From Leuctra nigra (Eukaryota; Arthropoda; Insecta; Plecoptera; Leuctridae), in contig OW203765.1 of NCBI GenBank assembly GCA_934045905.1, positions 18,043,409-18,107,408 on the forward strand: a stretch of 64,000 nt of DNA, read 5' to 3'. The notes beneath the pieces are model-generated. The model ran no database searches, was not told the origin of the DNA, and saw only the letters and a list, made by a program, of their open reading frames with translations. The translations under genes and the position numbers were made by a program. Below, in pieces: positions 56,583 to 64,000 of the stretch; the first letter of the stretch is position 1, and every line of letters starts with the position of its first letter.

Positions 56583-56729
56583 CCACACTTGCACACTTAA
56601 ATTTAATTGAGTGAAAATCGCTCAAAAAAGAGTTAAATCCAATAAAAAATGTAACGAAATTGTTCCTTTTTGAGTGGAATTTAACTCATTTTTTGAGCGA
56701 TTTTCACTCAATCAAATTTAGCGTGTGGA
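56583..56729. repeat. Hairpin MITE
   Basis: CACACTTAAATTTAATTGAG, TGAAAATCGCTCAAAAAAGA, GTTAAATCC on the left is matched inverted on the right, with a loop of about 35 bases. Several T-to-C type differences between arms. Confidence 0.8.
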
Positions 56730-57065
56730 GAGCCAAACGTGTCACGTTACCAAGCCACGAAAATAGGTAAAAGTATTGCTTGAACATCGAACTTTTATTA
56801 ATAAATCAACATGAAACATGTAGACGATAAAGAAGTACTACACTAATGTAAACACTTGATATTATACGACTTGATACTCGGAAAGTCTAGCAGTCAAGTG
56901 TGAACACGACTGACAGCCTATAGCATGCTCTCAATAGGTTCAGATGACACAGCTGATCACACGGTCTGATCGTGAGATCGGATCAGCTCATAGCCGGTAG
57001 AGTAATACATTAAACACGACATACTTCTTGATCAGATCAGACTTCTAGTGAAAACAAAAATGTAA
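56730..57065. other. Unassigned sequence
   Basis: Contains TGATCAGATCAG- and GATCGTGAGATCGGATC-like words near 56955-57045 but no clear structure. Confidence 0.4.
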
Positions 57066-57255
57066 TATACCACATTTTAAATTATCTAGTTAGCTCTGAT
57101 TTTCAAAAAATTTCATATGCAGTACCGTGATCCTAATATCTATTCATGTTATGATCCATTGTTGAAAAACACTAATAGATATGAGGATCACGGTATGCAT
57201 ATATGACATTTTTGGAAAAGCAGAGCTATCTAGATAATTTAAAGTGTGGTCTATA
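57066..57255. repeat. Hairpin MITE, copy 2
   Basis: Diverged copy of the hairpin at 48660-48851 (ATTATCTAGTTAGCTCTG, ATATGCAGTACCGTGATCCT). Outer ends differ (TATACCACATT rather than ATAGACAACAT), so the shared part is the inner core. Confidence 0.85.
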
Positions 57256-57691
57256 GGCAGCGTGTTTAGACAACAGATGGCACTGTAAAAAGTACAGACA
57301 GAGCCACCTAATCTGTGGGAAGGAAGCTTACCTTTTGGCAAGGCGTCCAAGTCGCTGCAGTTATATGTTATGTTGCTGCACATATTACGCATTATCAATT
57401 CTTAAAATTTACACATGTTTATCTAATGTTTATTCGCCTACAAAATATTAATAATAAAGTGTTCACAATTTCACTGAATCTGATCACAATATTAATTTGC
57501 GCGACTAAGTTCTGATTCCGAAATATTTTGAGTACATTTGTTGACATCTGATCGGTTGCTAGGTCACGGCCAATGAGAAATAAAACAGTTGACGATCTTC
57601 CCACAAAAGTTGCTAATTTCTCTCACTCGTGGCGAACTCTCGGTGCCTATTGCTACAGCAAGTGAAGTCCAGGAATTATGAGAACAAATTA
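57256..57691. other. Unassigned sequence
   Basis: No gene recognised. Confidence 0.4.
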
Positions 57692-58098
57692 CTAGAAAAA
57701 TGTTCCAAGCAAGCCATCGTATGCATGCTAATTAATATTTGTGTGAAAGTTGCTGCTCTGTTATAGACCTTTAAATAGCAAGGACGACAATCTAAGTCAA
57801 AGGAGCAGTGATAATTTCTTTGAAAGAATTTGATAACTATTTCAAAACAAGCAAGAAATGTCCGTAAAATGTCAATAACTCTTGAAGTTTTTCTATATTG
57901 TCTGAAAATTGTCAAAATCTCCTAAAATATTGGTCATATTGGTCAAATTTGATACACACCAAGGTGGTCATTACATGTGTGCAAAATTAATTCCAGATCA
58001 ATCGTAGAAACGGTGCGACCAGTATCGCAGTCATCACAGACAAATAAATAAAAACATTCCCAAAGAGCCGAAATGAGTCGTTCGCTTCGCTCGCCCAA
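57692..58098 (-). mobile_element. Non-autonomous Helitron, copy H (short subfamily)
   Basis: Minus-strand 5' end TTGGGCGAGCGAAGCGAACG after A at 58098; 3' end CTAG (57692-57695) before T. The 3' hairpin is degenerate. At 407 bp it is shorter than copies B and D and is most similar to copy G. Confidence 0.7.
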
Positions 58099-59069
58099 TA
58101 ACTCTGCTTGGTTTGCTAAGCGGATTGTGCATCTGCGTGTATTAATCAGCGAATGCAACAAGTATTTTACAGAGCTCCACGCCAACTGTTTAAATGGCAA
58201 GATTTAGAGATAACCGCATTTGAGCTCGAACCTCTGGCTTACATTAAGCCAATTTCTTAGCGAGTTGGCACGAGCTCGCATCGTATGTTTTATTTCACAG
58301 AGATTTCTATTAGTTAGAGTAAAAAGCTAAGAAATGTCTGTAAAACGATTCAATTTGAGCACAATTGCATTTTATTGACGACAAATCTTTGGCCCACGAT
58401 ATATTTCAAAATGTCTAAAATATTTAGTGTCCTAAAGATAAAATCAGTCTGTGAAACCTAGAAGAATTATATGTTGAAACTTTGTCAAGATATTGAAATA
58501 TAATTCAGCAAAGAACAGGCAAAGATTGCCAATCGTTTGATTTATGAAATAAACTACTTCCGATACATATTGGTTCATACAATTCATAAAAATCATAAAA
58601 TCATTTGATTTCTTTATATTCTCGACCATTTTATTGCCCATCCCATGTTTGGGTTTGTTGACAACTCATAGCTATTTTAATATAAGAAACATTTCAATCG
58701 TATGTTTTACAAACGTACCTAGAGCTGTGAAAATGTAACACCATTGGTTGGAGGTCTATTTGATATTCAGAGAAGTGAGTGAGGAAGGAAGGAAGTATCT
58801 ACGACTGAGGTATGTGTTTAAACACTATTCGATTTTACGATAGGGTATGATATATCATGTGAAGAGAAGAAGGTGTGACTGCGTTGGGGATTGACTTTAT
58901 ATATTATGTTTTTAACACTTTATAAACAATAACTGGTGCTCAGTTTGTTTTGTAATAAATTGACGTGGGCACAAAAATACTTCATGTTTGTATAAAATTA
59001 TGTGTTTTTTGTGGGAATAAAATACTTTGAAATTGAAATAGAGTTGGAGTCAATTTTTCTCAAGCTTGG
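58099..59069. other. Unassigned AT-rich sequence
   Basis: Nothing recognised. Confidence 0.4.
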
Positions 59070-59440
59070 AATCATGACACAAGTTCTTCTAAGTAGAATG
59101 TGAGGCATTATGGCACAAATTCGTTGTGACGAAGTAGAATGTGTGGCATTATGGCACATGTTCGTTGTGACGAAGTAGAATGTGAGGCATTATGGCACAA
59201 GTTTGTTGTGACGAAGTAGAATGTGAGGCATTATGGCACACGTTCGTTGTGACGAAGTAGAATGTGAGGCATTATGGCACAAGTTCGTCTCGGTAGAATG
59301 CGCGTGGAATGACACAAGCTCGTCTCACTAGAATGCGCGTGGAATGACACAAGATCGGTGTGACGAAGTAGAATGCTCGTGGAAATGGCACAAGTTCGTC
59401 TCACTAGAATGCGCGTGGAATGACACAAGATCGGTGTGCG
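59070..59440 (+). repeat. 41-bp minisatellite grading into a shorter variant
   Basis: GTAGAATGTGAGGCATTATG and variants repeat every 41 bp at 59093, 59134, 59175, 59216 and 59257. From 59285 the unit changes to GTAGAATGCGCGTGGAATGA with periods nearer 37-40 bp. Overlapping frames on the minus strand are a by-product of the repeat. Confidence 0.9.
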
Positions 59441-60063
59441 TGGCGAATGCAAGACTCGGTGCCGGGATATTGATTGCGGGATGGCTGAGAGAGGACCCAG
59501 TGAACTCTGACCTTTGCCTGGTAACATGAGCGATAGACGGGAACTCTCGGCATGGAGTGGGGTAGGTAGGGGCAGATGTGCTTGACACTTCTCGACAGAT
59601 AACCAAGCTGAATGACACCTCTCAAAATAAAACCATGTCTGTTTACCTTCATATCTTGAGCGAGAAGTAAAGGACGGATTTTCTATAATCTTGATGTGAT
59701 GTTTCGTTTTTTTATTTCGACATTAATTCATGTAGTGTTTAGGTTATCGCCGATTGTACCCCAATAAGTAGTATAAAGTTCACATGAGTCTATATTTGAC
59801 TGAAGAAGTGGACTGATGTTCTAACGATTGGTTTCTAACCAATTTCACATGAAAATCGATTTTTCCATTTCAGCTCGAATTGTTTGCACTATAATTTAGA
59901 CTTCAGTATGCTTTCGGATTGAAATGGGTTCAGACAGAAGATAGAATAGGAGACCGTTATCAGTCGTGTTGTCACCTATTGGTATAAAACACTAAAATCC
60001 CAAATTGCATGTGGTTTCTTTTAGAAATCAAATCTACCCAGATAATGTAGTTGTCTCGACTTG
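59441..60063. other. Unassigned sequence
   Basis: No supported gene. Confidence 0.4.
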
Positions 60064-60266
60064 CTAGGCTGGATCGTCGAGCTGCTCGGAACCGCTCCAA
60101 GCAGCTCGGAGCAGGTGATTGGGTTCGTCGGCATGCAGGAAGCGGGGCTGGTGCAAGTTGAAGCAGTTCAGAACAAGACCAACGAACAGAGCTTGTAGTT
60201 TCAGCAACGAATAGCCGAACATCTCCCGCTTGGATGGCGCTATCAACTCGTTTGTAGAACTCAAAA
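60064..60266 (-). CDS. Candidate terminal exon of an unknown gene (partial)
   Basis: On the minus strand an acceptor-like CTTTGTGCGTTTCAG is followed by 203 bases: two bases of a split codon, then LSSTNELIAPSKREMFGYSL, LKLQALFVGLVLNCF, NLHQPRFLHADEPNHLLRAA, WSGSEQLDDPA and TAG at 60066-60064. Third positions are clearly GC-richer than the surrounding DNA (TTC, GGC, CTG, AAC, GAC), as in a real exon. A second frame is also open, which weakens the case. No family recognised; the hydrophobic middle could be a membrane or buried segment. Confidence 0.4.
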
Positions 60267-60640
60267 CTGAAACGCACAAAGTTTTATGTTGACAGGTATA
60301 ACAATATGTATTTGTACTGAGATATTAACATATATATGGAAAAAATACTAACAGCTGTCTTTAAACGATCAAAGGATCATTAATAATAATTTTCAATTTT
60401 TCGGTAAATGAACAAATATGAACTCAATTCGTATTATGATATGAAAATACTGACCGTGTTAAGAAATACTTTGATTTGATAACTCAAACGCGACAGCAGC
60501 GCCATCTACTGACCATGATGTTCGTCCATGATTGAAATCGCCCACATTCGGAGAAACGCAATGCTAAGACGTTGGTGTGATAAATGTTCGAACTATTCCG
60601 AGTACCTACTCAAAAACGCACAAAAATCACGCGAAAAGAT
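60267..60640. other. Unassigned AT-rich sequence
   Basis: If the exon at 60064-60266 is real, this holds the end of its intron; no upstream exon was found. Confidence 0.35.
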
Positions 60641-60725
60641 GCGGTTTCCGAGACTCGAACCCGAGACTCTCTGACGTCACGTGACTGCCTCTGCGAATCA
60701 ATTATTCACAAGACTCCCAACCACC
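60641..60725 (-). pseudogene. tRNA-like sequence with overlapping CRE and E-box
   Basis: On the minus strand GTCTCGGGTTCGAGTCTCGG gives a B box and a T arm with one mismatch, and the ends GTGGTTG and AACCGC pair partly. The spacing suits a class II tRNA (long variable arm) but the D arm is poor. Within it TGACGTCACGTGAC (60672-60685) joins a CRE to a CACGTG E-box. The flank to 60985 holds only short frames. Confidence 0.35.
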
Positions 60726-60985
60726 CACTTGTTGGCCTCTTCCCCCCTCCCCCGACCCCTGCAGAGCTTCAAGGAGCGGTCGCACAAGGAGAGTGTCTGG
60801 CACTTCATGCTCCAGGTGGTGACTGCGTTTACACGTTCACTCGTGTTAAATATTCAGACTGCATTTATAGCTTGACAATGTTAATCGATTTATATTGCCT
60901 ATTATTATCTTCAGTCTTTCATCTTTCTTGCACACAGCTATTATTCCGTGTATTCCAATTCATATTTGAAGGAAATGGAAAATGT

Positions 60986-61118
60986 GATGGCATCATCCGA
61001 TGAAGTCTATGATAACTCGTCATCTATACGTGTAGTAGTTGAGCTCTGATTTCATTGATAATAACAAGGATTTATTGTCAAGGAACCTGACCACCAGCCA
61101 ATCCGTTTCGTTGAAATA
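60986..61118 (+). repeat. Dispersed repeat, copy 2
   Basis: Partner of 6620-6745; see that entry for the shared words. Confidence 0.65.
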
Positions 61119-61314
61119 CCGTTTCATGATTTGTTGGGTGAACTACACCAAGTAATTTCGAAGATACGAAATTAATTTGTTGATGAGAACAATCCTTTTC
61201 TAAGACATGAATATAAAATGTCAATTTCATCTGACATCATCGGTTGATGAAAATCAAACTGGGCGATAGATGTTTTCATTAAATGAGTAATAAGTAATAT
61301 CTTTCTTGGTACTA

Positions 61315-61450
61315 CTAGGAAAACACTCTGTGTAGCGCGCTGTTGAGCGAGCACCGATAAGCGCAACATCTCCAATTGAATTTCGTAACGCACAGAAACA
61401 TGTAACCATATTGAATTCATAGTTTGCACGTGATGTCATCTCATTGTTGC
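61315..61450 (-). mobile_element. Helitron 3' end, copy M
   Basis: Minus-strand CTAG (61315-61318) before T, with GCTCGCTCAACAGCGCGCTA and ACACAGAGTGTTTTCCTAG. It belongs to the CGGTGCTCGC subfamily together with copies A, B, C and K. No 5' end found. Confidence 0.7.
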
Positions 61451-62165
61451 TTCAAGCAGAATAGCTGTGATCTCTGCTTTTTTACGATATTTTATAGTTA
61501 GTGGTTGGGGATATTGTATAGGTTCCGGAGATATCTTCAGTACGAAGAGGAATCACTCACATTTCAAAAATACTTCGATTTACCTCAAGAAAGTTAGAAA
61601 TCTGACCCGTCAACGTGCCAACAAAATGACAGTCCTCAGGTGGAAAATTCAATAATTTTGCATTGCTGATATAGAACAAAAGAAGATCGTGCAAGCCATG
61701 AATTGAAATATGATCCACTCAATCAACATGAAAGTAATTGATTTTCATTGAAACTGAGAATATTCATCTATACCTACACTCTGGATACATAAAAATAATC
61801 AGATCCTTGCGTCCATTACATTACTTCTTATGTCAGCATTAAACACTTCGTCCTTACTACACCGTTTAGAGGTTACAATAGTTAAAACCGGATCTCAATG
61901 TTATGTCATCCAGGAACGTGTTGAACTTTTGACCGAGCGAATGTAAAGACACACAGAGTCGACCTTGGTCTTCACTGTGTGTGTTTGATCTTTGAATTGC
62001 CCCCTATAGTCCACCATTGCTACGAGGACTTGGACTTTGTAAGAGACTACGCAAACTAGGTTAGGAAATCCACTCATTCCTCATGTATTCTTCATGAGTT
62101 CTTATAGGCAGATCGAAACAAAAGTGCATTGTAGTTTTATTGTGTAAATACACATGAGATTCATT
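61451..62165. other. Unassigned sequence
   Basis: No gene recognised. Confidence 0.4.
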
Positions 62166-62463
62166 CAGGCGCGTAGGAAGGGGGGGGGGAAATCCCCCCC
62201 TATGATTCAATTCCCCTCCCTATGTTCTTAAACATTTATGTGTCGAGAAAAAATGTTGCTTAAAAAGTGGTAAAATCGCGTGGAAATGCACCAAATTGAT
62301 GTCTAAAATTCAAAAAAATTCCGGGTCTGTGCGCCCCGGACCCGCATTTTGCTGGGGGCCTCCCCCCAGACCCCCCATTGTCTTCGTAGACACTAGTATA
62401 TCCGGCTCAAGGTTTTTTGCAATATTATTCCCCCACCTTGCAAATTTAGTTCCTACGCGCCTG
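62166..62463. mobile_element. hAT-type MITE, 298 bp, with 8-bp target duplication
   Basis: Ends CAGGCGCGTAGGAAGG and the complement of GTTCCTACGCGCCTG, flanked by a perfect GATTCATT duplication (62158-62165 and 62464-62471). Same family as 37456-38443; the interior shares the pattern of a G run near the left end and a CCCCCCAGACCCCC stretch. Confidence 0.92.
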
Positions 62464-62845
62464 GATTCATTGTTGTAGAATTATTTTGCTTGTTTAATGA
62501 TTTAGTTTCTGATTTGAGTGAGTTTACGATGTGCTGTAAAGTTGACCACAAGATCGTCAGCGCTATCTCGTGGGGATTGATGTTATTACTTGCATGACTA
62601 GTTGATGTAAATCTGTGATGTTGGTCATCCCTCATCCAGTCCAGACATCAGCTTTTATAGTACCTCAGGAACTTGCTCAAACTCATCAGGTGATGGATCA
62701 TTGTTTCGTAGGATGTATATGCTGTCCAAATCATCTAGGATAGGGGCCACTGCAGCATCTTACGTGATGATCTTAGATTTATCCTATGTGTGCCATGATG
62801 GCCCATTTCAAGCATACTTTAGACAGAGAGCATTCTTAATTTTTT
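62464..62845. other. Unassigned sequence
   Basis: Nothing recognised. Confidence 0.4.
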
Positions 62846-63105
62846 TAATTGGGGTTTAACGTCGCACTGTTCTGCAGCGAGGCTAATGGCGACGATTGAT
62901 TGGAAGATGTTGGTGAAGAATAGGTATGGATGGTAGGTGGGAAGGAGGCGGTCGTGGCCTATTAGTAGGGTACCTTCCCAACATGTACCTCTCGACTGAG
63001 GGATATCATGAAAAAATCTCAGTCAGGAAGAACGGCCGCAAAAATTGAACCCGGGCCTCCGGAATACAAGTTCAGTGCGTTACCACTCAGACGTACCTGT
63101 TCAGT
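62846..63105 (-). mobile_element. tRNA-derived SINE
   Basis: Read on the minus strand, the head holds an A box (CTGAGTGGTAACGC, complement 63077-63090) and a B box (CCGGGTTCAA, complement 63045-63054) with an anticodon-like arm between. The body has the complement of GGTTTAACGTCGCAC, TGGCGACGAT and GGCGGTCGTGGCCTATTAG (62853-62961). From memory, GTTTAACGTCGCAC...GGCGACGATGG with CGGCCGTGGCC is a conserved core in tRNA-derived SINEs of other insects. The 3' tail is (A)n-like, plus T-run at about 62840-62848. Not functional as a tRNA. Confidence 0.65.
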
Positions 63106-63698
63106 TAATATACTTTATAAAATTACATAAAGATGTTCAATTACAATTCTAGGATGACAACAGTTATAAACGTTTGTTAAAAAGTGATATTTGACTTAGG
63201 ACTTATATAAATACTTCAAGAGATATTTTGGTTTATTTAGTATATTTTGTAATTTTTTATGCAGAAATATTGCTCTGCAGCTCCTGTCATAAACTTATAA
63301 CATACCATTTTTCTTACAAATATGCGCATATTTGTATCGGGCCACAAAGAAATAATTTATAGCAGCACTGTTACTCTTTTTTTGAGATTACGTGCTTCGT
63401 TTTGAGAACTATGTTGGATGTTTTTATTCTAGAGCTCCTGCAGTACCTTTTCGAGTGATTTACAGTAGTGTCAGTTTATGCAAACTAGTTTCGAAAACCC
63501 ACTCTTCAGTATTCTTCGTGGGCGTATATCAAAACTCAATCCAGGTGCAAAAAAGAGATGTACAACTTGCAAATGGGAGTATGAATGATTTATTAAAAAC
63601 TATATTTCAAAATAACAACATATTTGTTGGTAAAACACACTATTTTCACACTCAAATGTGTTAATTTTCATTCCTATGAAACATTCAGTTGATATTTA
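63106..63698. other. Unassigned AT-rich sequence
   Basis: The 90-codon plus frame at 63392-63664 has no recognised domain and no splice or promoter support. Confidence 0.35.
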
Positions 63699-63810
63699 GG
63701 CTGGAAAAAGTATTCCTGTCGAGTGATGTCATATTTATCAACCAACAATGATGTTGCCATGGTTACCATAAAATTTGACATGTTCGACAGGAATACTATT
63801 TTCCCGCCAG
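63699..63810. repeat. Short TIR element (about 112 bp)
   Basis: GGCTGGAAAAAGTATTCCTG with TCGA on the left is matched by the inverted TCGACAGGAATACTATTTTC with CCGCC on the right. TGTCA continues the pairing after a short mismatch. Centre of about 45 bp unpaired. Confidence 0.75.
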
Positions 63811-64000
63811 AATGGATTTAAATTTCTTATTTATGAACGAAAATGTACACTTTTGAATAATAATAATAATAATAAATATCTTTATTTGTAGAGCGAAGTT
63901 AAGCCAGTGGCTTCTCTTCCACTTAACTCTTGAAAATAGTGTAAATAGTGTGTTTTACAAACCTATGAGTAATCTTTTATTTTGAGTAATTGTATTTTAA
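63811..64000. other. Unassigned end segment with (AAT)n
   Basis: An (AAT)n run at 63856-63875 and nothing else recognised. Confidence 0.5.

Noticed and set aside
60584..61003. 139-codon protein gene on the plus strand
   Set aside because: The frame runs through a tRNA-like sequence and a dispersed repeat and has no recognised domain.

Overview
This window looks like AT-rich nuclear DNA from an arthropod, most likely an insect. That is an inference from repeat types: tRNA-derived and 5S-derived SINE sequence, Helitrons, hAT-type MITEs, a Penelope-like fragment, satellites and A/T microsatellites. I see no bacterial operons, no functional rRNA or tRNA gene and no CRISPR. No reading frame here is a convincing complete protein gene, and the longest frame (about 200 codons) is a by-product of a tandem repeat. 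The window is best read as intergenic or intronic DNA shaped by transposons, with a few candidate exons and promoter-like blocks.

The dominant component is one family of short non-autonomous Helitrons. The 5' end begins TC or TT followed by AAGCGAGCGTAGCGAGCGTC. The 3' end carries an AACGC...GCGTT hairpin and stops at CTAG. Most copies sit between A and T. Copies or ends lie at about 359-3947, 7818-8492, 10293-12091, 12992-13170, 15142-15800, 23713-24344, 25519-27645, 27661-27990, 36976-37010, 38735-38950, 51770-52372, 54443-55255, 57692-58098 and 61315-61450. Several hold younger insertions: a Penelope-like fragment and a 1.8-kb palindrome in the first, a 5S-derived SINE in the third, and a 355-bp TIR element in the copy at 54.4 kb.

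Layout. 0-12 kb: nested Helitrons, a giant palindrome, a hAT MITE, a CpG-rich repeat and a nuclear-receptor half-site cluster (9.8 kb). 12-25 kb: Helitrons, a 138-bp satellite with a hairpin in every unit (16.7-18.0 kb), a 355-bp TIR element and a 98-codon open segment beside a Helitron end (24.35 kb). 25-29 kb: a Helitron holding a tandem repeat with ETS/CRE and YY1-like motifs, then a 400-bp palindrome. 29-37 kb: the least repetitive part, with recurrent CpG-rich GCGTCG blocks, promoter-like segments and a candidate two-exon mini-gene with serial splice acceptors (35.8-36.2 kb). 37-45 kb: a hAT element inside a minisatellite, a double palindrome and two tRNA-like sequences. 45-64 kb: a promoter-like block, a 121-bp satellite with a 7-unit higher-order repeat (49.8-51.7 kb), hairpin MITEs, more Helitrons, a 41-bp minisatellite, a candidate terminal exon (60.1 kb), a second hAT MITE with a perfect target duplication and a tRNA-derived SINE.

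The firmest calls are the elements whose target-site duplications can be read directly: 5588-6032, 37456-38443 and 62166-62463 (8 bp, the first with one mismatch), and 18133-18487 and 54561-54915 (7 bp). Candidate exons and regulatory blocks are hypotheses from open frames, splice-like signals and motif clusters only.
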